Shown in pieces: positions 1 to 8,707 of a stretch of 64,000 bases of DNA. The stretch lies in assembly GCA_017470505.1 (NCBI GenBank), contig JAFUYO010000013.1:186001-250000 (forward strand), given 5' to 3'. Origin of the DNA: Butyrivibrio sp. GTDB taxonomy: Bacteria; Bacillota; Clostridia; Lachnospirales; Lachnospiraceae. Numbering within the stretch: position 1 is the first letter of the stretch; each line of letters starts with the position of its first letter. Both the position numbers and the translations under genes were made by a program. The notes beneath the pieces are model-generated. The model made no database searches. It was not told the DNA's origin and saw only the letters and a list, made by a program, of their open reading frames with translations.

Positions 1-680
1 AGTCTTTTCGCGTAGTCCTCTCCGAACTTTTTTTCGACAAAATGCCTGCACGGCAAAAGGTCCGGCGCGCGCTTTTTGGTGTCGTGGGCATCGGATGCGA
101 TGAAGTGAACCTGCTCATCCTTCAAAAGCTTTTTGGTAAAATGGCCAATCCCGAAGCCGTACCTGCCCATAATACTCGATGCGTTGACCTGTATGAGGCA
201 CCCCATATCGATGAGGTCCGAAACATACTTCGGGTGTGAAACAATGTCGCTGTATCGCTCTACGTGCGCGACTATCGGAATGAACCCTGCCGACTGCACC
301 TTGTACATCGCGTTCTGAATCGCCTTGTAGGGGTTGGTCGGGTGAAACTCAACAAGCACGTAATCGGAGCCTGCAAGCGAACAGATTTCGCCCTCAACAA
401 GCTCTCTGAAGGTCTCATCGCTGTAATATATCTCATTGCCTGAAAAGAGCTTTACCTTGATCCCCGAAGCCTTCGCCATATCGAGGAGCCTCTTTCTGTA
501 CAGGACATTGTGCTCGGGGCTCACATTGTGGTGCATCGGCTTGTGATGCGGTGTCAGTATCATATGCGTGATGCCGTTCTTCTCAGCAATACGCATCATC
601 TCAAGGCTCGTCGCCATGTCAGGCGATCCGTCATCCACTCCCGGCATGACGTGACAGTGTATATCAATTGTTGGCTGCAT
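1..680 (-). CDS. CpsB/CapC-type PHP-domain tyrosine phosphatase (3' end outside window)
   Basis: 226 residues are readable from the ATG at 678-680 to the window edge, where the gene is cut off. The start reads MQPTIDIHCHVMPGVDDG, the first metal-binding motif of PHP phosphatases. Later motifs are ILTPHHKP, a GNEIYY turn, VAHVERY and HFIASDAHD, which supply the remaining metal ligands in this family. Members dephosphorylate tyrosine kinases of the capsule/exopolysaccharide pathway and are about 250 aa long, so little is missing. No strong Shine-Dalgarno precedes the start, but a good promoter lies about 50 bp upstream. No capsule genes are in view; they could lie beyond the left edge. The family call is firm, the substrate is inferred. 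Confidence 0.85.
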   Translation of the reverse strand, partial: MQPTIDIHCHVMPGVDDGSPDMATSLEMMRIAEKNGITHMILTPHHKPMHHNVSPEHNVLYRKRLLDMAKASGIKVKLFSGNEIYYSDETFRELVEGEICSLAGSDYVLVEFHPTNPYKAIQNAMYKVQSAGFIPIVAHVERYSDIVSHPKYVSDLIDMGCLIQVNASSIMGRYGFGIGHFTKKLLKDEQVHFIASDAHDTKKRAPDLLPCRHFVEKKFGEDYAKR

Positions 681-728
681 CTGATAATTACCACAAATAA
701 AAATAAATATGTACAAAATTACAGGTTA

Positions 729-758
729 ATTATACACCTAACCGAGATTACCTTTCAA
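729..758 (-). promoter_or_regulatory. sigma-A-type promoter for the PHP phosphatase
   Basis: On the minus strand TTGAAA and TATAAT are separated by 18 bp. The -10 box is about 50 bp before the start codon at 680. Confidence 0.6.
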
Positions 759-843
759 CATAATGTGGCGCTTTTATTATTTTTATCAAGATGTGGTATG
801 ATATAGATTACCAAAGTCACTCAGTTTTCATGTTTCCCCACAA

Positions 844-880
844 AAAAACGGATAGCCATGCTTTAAGCTATCCGTTTTTG
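844..880 (-). terminator. intrinsic terminator of the 799-aa-frame gene
   Basis: An inverted repeat ACGGATAG / CTATCCGT with A and T runs on either side lies just past the stop codon at 883. It is symmetrical, so it could also work on the plus strand. Confidence 0.75.
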
Positions 881-882
881 TA

Positions 883-3276
883 TCAGTTTTTCTTTTCCTT
901 TAATGTTTTCATTTTGTTTTCGATGTCAACAATTATTTTCATGAGCCTTCCCTCGTTGTCTTTGGCAAATCTGAAGGCTTTTTTCTCAGCATCTGTAGGA
1001 GCACTCTCAGGGTCCTTCCAGAAGCGGGATGCTTTAAGCTTCTCTATGGACATATAATGATTTATAGCTCTGTTTCGCGTTTCCCCTAATTCCACTCTGT
1101 CATTATTTCTCCGAATTTCATCCTCATATCTGGAGAGTGCGCGCTCACTCCACATTTTGAGCGTGTTTCCGTAGCTGTCCGTAAATGCCTTTCGCCTCTC
1201 TTTATAGGCATTGAATTCTTCCAGATCAACATTTGTTTTCAGATTTCCATACAGATTGTTCTCATATAGCTTCTGTTGCCTTTGAGACATGGATGGTCCA
1301 TTCATGAACTTGCTCTTTTCCATATCCCCTGAATAAAATTCTGCATCATTCCACGTTGCGCCTCCATACACAGATGCAAGTGTCTGTTCGTGCCCGTCAC
1401 CGGCTGCAAAATAGGTATTCGTTTCACGGCCATATTTATGCCTGATAAGATTTACATAATCTCTGTAATATTTAATTTCCCTGTCTGACTCATTGTTCTT
1501 AAAGTCAAAGAAAGTTCCGTTGATATCATATCCAATTAACTGTGTGATATCCTGTGCACAGTCTGAATATACAGTAAACAGATCACCGTAGTGATACATG
1601 ACTTTCAGGAAATCCTTAAAACTCAGCTGTGACGGCAGTGCTCCAAAGGTATTCATGAAACTTTTTAACGTGATATGAAGATATTCTTTAAACTTTTCTA
1701 CACCTTCTTTAAAGTCCCTGTTAAGCTTTTTAACCTTTGCCGAATTCTTGTCAAGGTTCTTATTTTCAGGAAGCTGCGGCGCTGCCATCTTGTACATCAT
1801 CTCGATGATATCATTGGTTCCCATAAAGGCCGTCGTCCACTTGCTCCAGGAGTTAAGTATCCTTGAAAAATTAAGTCCCTTGATTTCATAGTCCATGTAA
1901 GGATTTTTGAGCTCAAGATTGCCAACTCCAATGATCCCGGCCTGAGTAAGCTTCTGCCTGATCTCTCCAATGTCAGGACGATTTGATTCATTCATAAGAG
2001 CTTCTTTTTTGCGGACGTTATTATCTATCTCATTCTGTTTGAGGTTCTCGATATTATACTCATCGGTACAGTTCTCTCCTCCCAGAAACATCAGCTTCGC
2101 TCTCTCACCGCCGGTAAGCTTTATATTATTGGCATCAAGCCTGATGCCTCCCGCAAGATAGTCCATGTGGCAATAGGCTTTTTCCAGGTACTGCTTCTGT
2201 TCATCGGGATCAGTCAGTGTAAGAGCCTTCTGATACAGTTCCCTTGACATGTCATTTTTAAAGTGAAGATCGGGAATCGCTTTATTTTTGGCAAAACTGT
2301 TCAGGCCGATGAAGTTCCTTCCCAGAACATAGCTGTTCAGGAGCTTTTCAGCCACGGCGCGCTGCTCATCGGTTGTTTTTTCATCTATCTTCATTGACAG
2401 CTCGTCGTCGTAGTGAGTCCTGTAATAATCATCATTGATGAGCTCTTTTCGTGAGAGGTAATAATTTGCCGCGAAGGTAAGCTCCTCAAGGCGCACTGTC
2501 ACGGCTTTTTGAAGTTCTTCGGTAAGGCTCTCCAGGTACTCGGGGTTACTTGCAAGGAGCCTGTTAAAAGCTCCCGCGTAGCTCACCACTGCTTCCAGCT
2601 TGAATGCGTTTTCAGCAATGCCGCTGTCTGTAGTAAAGTCAATGCCGGAGATATCGAGTGCAAAGAACTGCTTTGTCATGTAATCCAGTGCTTCTCTCCT
2701 GTCCCTGCCCAGCATCTGACCGCTCTCAAGATCCTTGCCGGTTCCGATGTAGTTGTCAAGGAGCCTTGCGTTTTCCTCCTCATTTTCAACCATGAAAACA
2801 GAAAGATCATGAAAATCCTCTATGCTGCAGCCATACTTTCTTCCGCCCATTGCCTGCACCATCAGCTCGTTCTTCTTGGACCCGAACCTGTTTGCGGCCT
2901 CATTAACTGCCTTGGAGTTCTTATCTTTAATGTAGAGCCTGGAATTTGCGTTACCTATCTTGCTGTTTCTCTTTTCCTCGTTGTACTTTGAAGAAAACTT
3001 GGAAGCATATACACTTTTCAGAGTTTTCTTGTCAGGAAGCTTTTTGACCTTGCGGCCCTTGGTGACGCTTTTCATCTTAAGAAGACTCTTTTTGAGGTCC
3101 TCATTGCATTTTTGCAGATCGTCTCCGCCATTCTTTTTATTTTTGTCTGCCATGAGATGATTAGCATCTTCTTCATGCACGGCATAGTTGTCAATGATAT
3201 TATCCTGCTTCAGTGCATTTACGAACACACCCTGATTGTTTTCCTGCTTGTCCTCAAACCTGTTCTTCGGTATCAA
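883..3276 (-). CDS. large helical protein of unknown function
   Basis: I do not recognise the family. The protein is about 797 aa, highly charged and predicted mostly helical, with no signal peptide or membrane segment. The frame opens at a TTG at 3282, but AGGAGG at 3285-3290 is too close to it; the TTG at 3276 (reading IPKNRFED after it) has an 8-nt spacer and is the better start. The C-terminal third resembles the C-terminus of the 1816-aa protein at 23518-28968: a DIIEMMYKM/DELIELLYHL block, a TFGALPSQ/TYGRLLSQ block and a QDITQLI/QDLTQLI block in the same order. The gene looks visibly more AT-rich than the neighbouring htpG. A promoter at 3322-3351 and a terminator at 844-880 make it a single-gene unit. 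Confidence 0.85.
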   Translation of the reverse strand: MIPKNRFEDKQENNQGVFVNALKQDNIIDNYAVHEEDANHLMADKNKKNGGDDLQKCNEDLKKSLLKMKSVTKGRKVKKLPDKKTLKSVYASKFSSKYNEEKRNSKIGNANSRLYIKDKNSKAVNEAANRFGSKKNELMVQAMGGRKYGCSIEDFHDLSVFMVENEEENARLLDNYIGTGKDLESGQMLGRDRREALDYMTKQFFALDISGIDFTTDSGIAENAFKLEAVVSYAGAFNRLLASNPEYLESLTEELQKAVTVRLEELTFAANYYLSRKELINDDYYRTHYDDELSMKIDEKTTDEQRAVAEKLLNSYVLGRNFIGLNSFAKNKAIPDLHFKNDMSRELYQKALTLTDPDEQKQYLEKAYCHMDYLAGGIRLDANNIKLTGGERAKLMFLGGENCTDEYNIENLKQNEIDNNVRKKEALMNESNRPDIGEIRQKLTQAGIIGVGNLELKNPYMDYEIKGLNFSRILNSWSKWTTAFMGTNDIIEMMYKMAAPQLPENKNLDKNSAKVKKLNRDFKEGVEKFKEYLHITLKSFMNTFGALPSQLSFKDFLKVMYHYGDLFTVYSDCAQDITQLIGYDINGTFFDFKNNESDREIKYYRDYVNLIRHKYGRETNTYFAAGDGHEQTLASVYGGATWNDAEFYSGDMEKSKFMNGPSMSQRQQKLYENNLYGNLKTNVDLEEFNAYKERRKAFTDSYGNTLKMWSERALSRYEDEIRRNNDRVELGETRNRAINHYMSIEKLKASRFWKDPESAPTDAEKKAFRFAKDNEGRLMKIIVDIENKMKTLKEKKN

Positions 3277-3321
3277 TTCCAATTCCTCCTTATGTAGAAG
3301 TTTTTTCTGCTCTCAATTATA

Positions 3322-3351
3322 TTTATACGATGATTGTAGCACATATGTAAA
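3322..3351 (-). promoter_or_regulatory. promoter of the 799-aa-frame gene
   Basis: TTTACA and TATAAA spaced by 18 bp on the minus strand, about 45 bp before the TTG start. Confidence 0.45.
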
Positions 3352-3457
3352 AAAAATATGATATGTTATGATATAAATGATGTGAAGGTCAAAAGCGATG
3401 TCACGGATTGTTCCGGGCGTTGCGCTCCCAATGATAAGGCACTGTAAGGAGGTCTCT

Positions 3458-3640
3458 ATGATACCACAGGATCCGATAATTCTATTGAGCTACATCAACA
3501 CGCAGCTGCGTGACAACTACTCTTCTCTGGATGCTCTCTCTGAGGGGCTGGACATATCACAGGAAGAGGTAAAAAAAATAACTGCCACACTTGAATCCGT
3601 AGGATACAAATATGACAGTCATAAAAATCAGTTTGTCTGA
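3458..3640 (+). CDS. DUF4250 small protein
   Basis: A 60-aa protein starting MIPQDPIILLSYINTQLRD. An AAGGAGG box at 3446-3452 fixes the ATG at 3458; the longer frame starting at 3398 has no support. The sequence matches the DUF4250 family of Clostridia: short, soluble, with a pattern like a small winged or helical domain (SLDALSEGLDISQEEVKKI resembles a helix-turn-helix). Its function is unknown. It converges on htpG with only 8 nt between the stop codons. Confidence 0.8.
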   Translation: MIPQDPIILLSYINTQLRDNYSSLDALSEGLDISQEEVKKITATLESVGYKYDSHKNQFV

Positions 3641-3648
3641 TCATTTAT

Positions 3649-5943
3649 TTACTGCGCAAGGATCATCATGATATCATTGCTCCTTGCGATGAACTTACTC
3701 ATGGCTTCTCCCTCGAGAGGCGCATTCTGAATGCGGGCCAGGTCGTAGAGCTGCTCGCATATCATTCTCGTGTTCTTGTCGTCCTGGTTCTCCATCACAT
3801 ACTCAACAAGAGGATGGTTTGCATTGAGGATCAGGGTCTGACCTTCATTTCCGAAGTCGCCCATGCCCATTCCGTTTGCGGCATACATCTTCATCATCTC
3901 GGCCATACGCCTTGATTCCTCGGATACAGTGAGGATTGAGGATGTCTTCTTGTCCTTGAGCTTTTCGAGCTTGACGGTCAGCTTATCGTTCTTGAGGGCT
4001 TTCTTGAGCTTCTCTGAGATCTCTTTCTCTTTCTCCTCGAGTTCTGCCTTGGCCTTCTTGCTGGTCTTGGACATGAAGGTGTCTGTGAGGTCGGCATCGA
4101 TCCTCTTAAAGCGGATGCCCTCGTTCTTTCTCTCAAGCTGCTCCATGAAAGGTACATCGATGTTGTGGTTCATGATGAAAGCATCCATCTTCTGCGCCCT
4201 GAACATCTTGATGTACTGGCTCTGCTGCTGCTCGTCGGTTACGTAGTAGATAGTGCGGGGCTCCTTGTCCTCTTCCTTGTCATCATCAGATGTTGCCCTG
4301 TCGCTGTCTGAGGTTACGGCTCCCTCATCGACTACCTCGGCTTCAACCTTGTTGCCGTTCTCATCTACTGCGCCGCCTGAAGCATTATTCTCAGCTCTCT
4401 CACCTGCACTGCCCTCAGAAGGCTTGTTCTCTGTGCTCTTTGAAGCTCCCTCATCTGCACTCTCTGAAGGCTTGTTCTCTGCGCTCTCGGAAGCTACCTC
4501 GTCTGTGCTGTCCTCAGAGGTCTTGTCCTCTGCGCTTTCTTCTGCCGCGCTCTCGGAAGTCTCTTCTTTATCCTCTGCCTCAGCAGCTGCCTTCTCGGCC
4601 TCCCTGTTGATCTGGAGAGCCTCGGGTGTTGTGAGGTACTTGCCGTCGAGGTTCTTGAACAGGATGTAGTCCGTCATCTTCTCGCAGAACTTGTCATCCC
4701 TCAGGCACCCGTACTTGATGAACGGACTGATGTCGTCCCAGTACTTGTCGTAGTTCTCCTTGTCAGTCTTGCACAGGCCCGCAAGCTTCTCAGCTACCTT
4801 CTTGGAGATGTACTCGGAGATCTTTTTAACAAATCCGTCGTTCTGAAGGGCAGATCTTGACACGTTAAGCGGAAGATCAGGGCAGTCGATGACGCCCTTT
4901 AACAGCATCAGATACTCGGGGATAACTTCTTTTATATTGTCGGCGATAAACACCTGGTTGTTGTAGAGCTTGATCGTGCCCTCGATGGACTCGAACTCCA
5001 TGTTGATCTTGGGGAAGTACAGGATTCCCTTAAGGTTGAAAGGATAATCCATGTTCAGGTGGATCCAGAATAAAGGCTCCTTATAGTCCCTGAATACCTT
5101 CCTGTAGAACTCCTTGTACTCCTCTTCGGTGCAGTCCTTGGGTGTCTTGGCCCAGAGGGGATGTGTGTCGTTCAAAAGCTCCGGTCTTCTCTTTATCTTG
5201 TACTCGAGCTCAGGCTCCTTGTCCTCTCCCTCTTTCTTCTCAGGGTGAACCTCCTCGATAACAACGTCAGAATCGAGCTTCTCAGAGGCCTTGATGGTCT
5301 CTGTTCCGTCCTCATTCTCCCTTGAGAGATATATCTCATAGGGCATGAATGAGCAGTATTTCTGTATGACTTCCCTCGCCTTGTACTCGTTGCAGAACTC
5401 GAGGCAGTCCTCAGACAGGTGGAGCGTTACAGTCGTGCCAACCTCTGTCTTGTCGCCGTCCTCCATCTCAAAATCCGATCCGCCGTCACAGGTCCAGTGC
5501 ACCGCTGGACCACCCTTGCACGATAAGGTGTCGATGTCAACTGAGTCAGACACCATGAAGGTCGAGTAGAATCCGAGTCCGAAGTGACCGATGATCTGGT
5601 CGGCGTTCGCCTTGTCCTTGTACTTGTTCAAAAAGTCTGTTGCTCCTGAAAATGCGACCTGATTGATATACTCCTCAACCTCATCGCTGTTCATACCTAT
5701 ACCGTTATCGGTGATCTTAATGGTCTTCTCCTTGTCGTTCAAGACGATATCCACGCGGGGCTTGAAGTCGGCGGGAAGCTCGTACTCACCCATCATGTCC
5801 ATCTTGCGGATCTTGGTGATCGCATCGCATGCGTTTGAGATCACTTCTCTGTAAAAAATATCATGGTCCGAATACAGCCATTTCTTGATGATCGGAAACA
5901 TGTTTTCACTGTTGATTGAAAGATTACCTTTTTTTGAAGCCAT
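3649..5943 (-). CDS. htpG: HtpG, Hsp90-family chaperone with an acidic repeat insert
   Basis: ATP-dependent cytosolic chaperone, 764 aa from the ATG at 5943. An AAAGGAG box precedes that ATG; the frame opens at 5991 without support. The GHKL ATPase motifs are present: SNACDA, DNGIGM and GHFGLGFYSTFMVSDSV. Middle and C-terminal dimerisation regions follow. Typical bacterial HtpG is about 625 aa. The surplus is an insert at about residues 441-563, rich in Ser, Glu, Asp and Ala, with a 16-residue imperfect repeat (ENKPSES...ENKPSEG) that is a 48-bp repeat in the DNA. The flanking parts of the middle domain are intact. A perfect CIRCE operator sits upstream, so HrcA control is likely, unlike B. 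subtilis where htpG lacks CIRCE. Confidence 0.97.
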   Translation of the reverse strand: MASKKGNLSINSENMFPIIKKWLYSDHDIFYREVISNACDAITKIRKMDMMGEYELPADFKPRVDIVLNDKEKTIKITDNGIGMNSDEVEEYINQVAFSGATDFLNKYKDKANADQIIGHFGLGFYSTFMVSDSVDIDTLSCKGGPAVHWTCDGGSDFEMEDGDKTEVGTTVTLHLSEDCLEFCNEYKAREVIQKYCSFMPYEIYLSRENEDGTETIKASEKLDSDVVIEEVHPEKKEGEDKEPELEYKIKRRPELLNDTHPLWAKTPKDCTEEEYKEFYRKVFRDYKEPLFWIHLNMDYPFNLKGILYFPKINMEFESIEGTIKLYNNQVFIADNIKEVIPEYLMLLKGVIDCPDLPLNVSRSALQNDGFVKKISEYISKKVAEKLAGLCKTDKENYDKYWDDISPFIKYGCLRDDKFCEKMTDYILFKNLDGKYLTTPEALQINREAEKAAAEAEDKEETSESAAEESAEDKTSEDSTDEVASESAENKPSESADEGASKSTENKPSEGSAGERAENNASGGAVDENGNKVEAEVVDEGAVTSDSDRATSDDDKEEDKEPRTIYYVTDEQQQSQYIKMFRAQKMDAFIMNHNIDVPFMEQLERKNEGIRFKRIDADLTDTFMSKTSKKAKAELEEKEKEISEKLKKALKNDKLTVKLEKLKDKKTSSILTVSEESRRMAEMMKMYAANGMGMGDFGNEGQTLILNANHPLVEYVMENQDDKNTRMICEQLYDLARIQNAPLEGEAMSKFIARSNDIMMILAQ

Positions 5944-5996
5944 AGTCCTCACTCCTTTGTTTCTGTTTATAAACGGAGCTGTTCGCTCCAAAAACT

Positions 5997-6025
5997 AGTT
6001 TAAGACCACACAGGTCAAAAGTCAA
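5997..6025 (-). promoter_or_regulatory. htpG promoter
   Basis: TTGACT (6020-6025) and TAAACT (5997-6002) with a 17-bp spacer on the minus strand, directly downstream of the CIRCE element. Confidence 0.5.
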
Positions 6026-6032
6026 TAAAAAA

Positions 6033-6059
6033 TTAGCACTCATCAAAAGTGAGTGCTAA
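6033..6059. promoter_or_regulatory. CIRCE operator (HrcA binding site)
   Basis: TTAGCACTC, 9 bp, GAGTGCTAA: an exact match to the known HrcA operator. It lies 7 bp upstream of the htpG -35 box. HrcA itself is not in the window. Confidence 0.93.
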
Positions 6060-6070
6060 CAAAGTTGTGG

Positions 6071-6124
6071 TTCAGTTGTCAGACAGCCGGAGCAAATATA
6101 CATCTGCCTTACTGATAACTGAAA
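6071..6124. repeat. small palindromic element, CAGATG/GCTC family
   Basis: Arms TTCAGTT / AACTGAA enclose a core (6081-6106) that resembles the elements at 19103-19151 and 45680-45866. Confidence 0.4.
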
Positions 6125-6126
6125 TC

Positions 6127-7227
6127 TTAATTGTCAAAATACTTGTGATAGATGTCCATGAGGTTTGAGCTTGTCGCATCGGAGTCTGTCATGAGACTCA
6201 CGCGGTCCCAGAGCTTTGAATTGAGCTCCTTGGTGAGGGTCTCCACAAAGGCGTCGTACTCTTTTCCAAAGACCTCACGCTTTCTCTGCTCCATGATCTT
6301 GACCTTGTTGGTCTCGGTCTCCTCGCGGTTGAAGGTGCTGATGCATTTGATGATGACATAGCCGTCCCTGGTCTCAACGATGCCGCTGACCTCGTCCGTT
6401 CCAAGGTTGAAGGCCGCAGTCTCGTAGGCGCTGTCCATCTCCCCTTTTCCAAAAGAGATCGTCCCTTCGTCCGCCTCGTTGTACTGCTCTAAAACCTCGT
6501 CGAAATCCCCGCCGTTCATGAGTTTGATGAAGGCTTCCCTTATCCTGTCGTGGGCTCTCGCCTTGTCTTTTTCCTCGAAGGGAACCTTGTTTCCGCTCTG
6601 ATCGAGGTTATAGGTCTTGACGAAGATCTGCTCGACTGTGATGGTCCTGGCCTCATCGTCACTTATCTCGGGATTGATGTCCCTGATGATGTAGTCGTAG
6701 AGCTTGTTTGCAAGCGCCTGTTCCGCCATTATCTGCGCAAGGTCGGAGACCGTGACATTGTTCATAGCTTCTTTATCAGAATCTGACAGAGTTTCGTAGT
6801 ACTCCTCTGCTGCGCTCTTTGCCTTCTCAAGCTCAGATTCATCGAGCTCAATCCCGTTCTCGGAGGCCAAAAGGTTCATGACCTTGATCTGCGCTACCTT
6901 GGCGAGAACCGACTCCTTCAACCTGTCCTCGACAGTTCCGCTGTCGGTCTGCTGCCTCCAGATCTCGCTCCCGAAGGTCGCCTCGTACCCGTTCTGCATA
7001 TTCACCAGATACACCATGGTCTCTGTGAGCGAGCATGAGACGTCCTCTATCCTGAACACCTCGTTGTCAGAAAAGCCTGTGGTGAATACTACCTTTCTCC
7101 CAAGGGTATCCGCAGAGCATCCGGTTATAAGGACCTGCGCAAGTATAAAAGTCAGGAGCATCCTTCGGATGCTCCTTGGCGCTTGTATTTTTTTTAATCT
7201 GGCTATGTGACTTAATTTTGTATTCAT
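6127..7227 (-). CDS. PrsA-like lipoprotein, parvulin-type peptidyl-prolyl isomerase
   Basis: About 366 aa. A signal peptide ends in the lipobox LITGC, so the protein should be anchored outside the membrane. A SurA-like N-terminal helical region (LKESVLAKVAQIKVMNLLA) is followed by a rotamase domain ending in EVSGIVETRDGYVIIKC, which marks a parvulin fold. The expected role is folding of secreted proteins. The start is uncertain. The ATG at 7227 gives a positively charged n-region but has its GAGGAG box 28 nt away. The ATG at 7161 has AAGGAG at 9 nt, but its signal peptide would lack positive charge, and both box and ATG lie in the hairpin at 7154-7176. Confidence 0.85.
   Translation of the reverse strand: MNTKLSHIARLKKIQAPRSIRRMLLTFILAQVLITGCSADTLGRKVVFTTGFSDNEVFRIEDVSCSLTETMVYLVNMQNGYEATFGSEIWRQQTDSGTVEDRLKESVLAKVAQIKVMNLLASENGIELDESELEKAKSAAEEYYETLSDSDKEAMNNVTVSDLAQIMAEQALANKLYDYIIRDINPEISDDEARTITVEQIFVKTYNLDQSGNKVPFEEKDKARAHDRIREAFIKLMNGGDFDEVLEQYNEADEGTISFGKGEMDSAYETAAFNLGTDEVSGIVETRDGYVIIKCISTFNREETETNKVKIMEQRKREVFGKEYDAFVETLTKELNSKLWDRVSLMTDSDATSSNLMDIYHKYFDN
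7154..7176. other. 10-bp perfect hairpin at the start of the PrsA-like gene
   Basis: AGGAGCATCC and GGATGCTCCT flank a 3-nt loop. On the minus strand it buries an AGGAG box and an in-frame ATG. Confidence 0.5.
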
Positions 7228-7309
7228 GCAGTCTGTTTGTTTATGTGGTCTGTTTCTCCTCGATATTCGCAAACCGCGGCCCCCTGCTCCACTTAGGTAT
7301 CATAAATGA

Positions 7310-8707
7310 TTAGTTTTTCTCCATAATCTTGCGGGCTACCCAGAGTCCGTTTGCGCTGGCCTGCTGAAGTCCCCTTGTAATTCCGGCTCCGTCACCGATC
7401 GCCCGAAGTCCCTTTATGCTGGTCTCAAAGTCCTGCCCTACGATGACCCTGTTCGAATAGAACTTGACCTCCACGCCGTAGAGAAGCGTCTCATCGGAAG
7501 CAAGCCCCGGTGTCACCTTGTCAAGAGCCTGTATCATCTCGTCGAGATCAACCATTATCCTGTGAGGGAACACAAGCGAGAGGTCTCCGGGAACAGCGTC
7601 CTTGAGCGTTGGGATCAGGTTGTTCCGACACAGTCTCTCCTCCGTCGTCCTCCTGCCTCTCTTGAAATCGCCGTAGGTCTGTACCAGTATCTTGCCGCCG
7701 CAGAGCATGTTGGAGAGCTGAGCTATCATCTTGCCGTACTCAATCGGAGTCTTGAAGGGCTTGGTGAAATTCTTTGACACTAAAAGCGCAAAGTTCGTGT
7801 TGTTTGTCTTCAGCTCCTCGCCCTTGTAGGCGTGACCGTTGACAACAGCAAGTCCCCCGTCGTAGTACTCGGTTGCCACCTCGCCCGACGGGTTTGTGCA
7901 GAAGGTCCTGACCTTGTCGTCAAAGGTTGGCGTGTGGTAAATGAGCTTGGCCTCATAGAGATTCTCATTGAGGAACTGCATGATCTCATCCCTGACTTCG
8001 ACTCTGACGCCCACGTCCACTGTACCGGGTCTTGTCTCGATGCCGATCTCCTCACACTTGTCCTTGAACCAGTCTGCGCCTTCACGCCCGACTGCGCTGA
8101 CGATCTCTTTTGCACTGAAGGTCTCGCCCTTGTCTGTCACAACCGCCGTGGCCCTTCCATCCTCAACGACGATATCCTTAACCATGGTGCCAAACTGAAT
8201 CTCGACGCCCTTATTCAGCACGTGCTCCTGGAGCTTTTGATAAATCTTGTAGCCCTCCTCGGTGCCCAGGTGTCTGATGGGACACTCAACGAGCTTGAGG
8301 TTCGCATTTATCGCTTTTCTCCTGATCTCTCGAAGCTCCTTCTCCTTGTCAATTCCGTATACGTTTCTGTCCGCGCCGAACTTAAGGTATATCTCATCCG
8401 ATTCATGTATGAGACTCGTTGCGGTGTCATATCCGAGGATATCGGGGAGGGTTCCGCCGACGTCCGGAGAGAGCGAGAGCTTGCCGTCAGAGAACGCCCC
8501 TGCCCCTGCGAACCCCGTTGTTATCGAGCATGGCTTGCAGCCGGCGCACACGCCGGTGACTCTCTTCGGGCAGTTCCTCTTCTCGATAGACCGCCCTTTC
8601 TCTATCATGAGGACCTTGAGATCAGGTCTCTTCTCCATGAGCTCGTACGCGCAGAAAATTCCGCCCGGTCCCGCTCCTATTATTATAACGTCATATTTAT
8701 CTGCCAT
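7310..8707 (-). CDS. FAD-dependent dehydrogenase (NAD(P)/FAD oxidoreductase, COG2509 type)
   Basis: 465 aa. The N-terminus reads VIIIGAGPGGIFCAYEL, a dinucleotide-binding GxGxxG motif for FAD. It is followed by a cysteine cluster, CPKRVTGVCAGCKPC, and the AGAGAFSDGKLSL segment typical of this group. The C-terminus IKGLRAIGDGAGITRGLQQA is the second FAD contact. Electron donor and acceptor are not known for this family. An AAAGGAG box 7 nt before the ATG supports the start. It is transcribed towards the PrsA-like gene, 82 nt away, with no clear terminator between them. Confidence 0.85.
   Translation of the reverse strand: MADKYDVIIIGAGPGGIFCAYELMEKRPDLKVLMIEKGRSIEKRNCPKRVTGVCAGCKPCSITTGFAGAGAFSDGKLSLSPDVGGTLPDILGYDTATSLIHESDEIYLKFGADRNVYGIDKEKELREIRRKAINANLKLVECPIRHLGTEEGYKIYQKLQEHVLNKGVEIQFGTMVKDIVVEDGRATAVVTDKGETFSAKEIVSAVGREGADWFKDKCEEIGIETRPGTVDVGVRVEVRDEIMQFLNENLYEAKLIYHTPTFDDKVRTFCTNPSGEVATEYYDGGLAVVNGHAYKGEELKTNNTNFALLVSKNFTKPFKTPIEYGKMIAQLSNMLCGGKILVQTYGDFKRGRRTTEERLCRNNLIPTLKDAVPGDLSLVFPHRIMVDLDEMIQALDKVTPGLASDETLLYGVEVKFYSNRVIVGQDFETSIKGLRAIGDGAGITRGLQQASANGLWVARKIMEKN

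Noticed and set aside
4253-4669. Ser/Ala/Leu-rich ORF on the plus strand opposite htpG
   Set aside because: A shadow of the low-complexity insert in htpG; no ribosome site and no independent signal.
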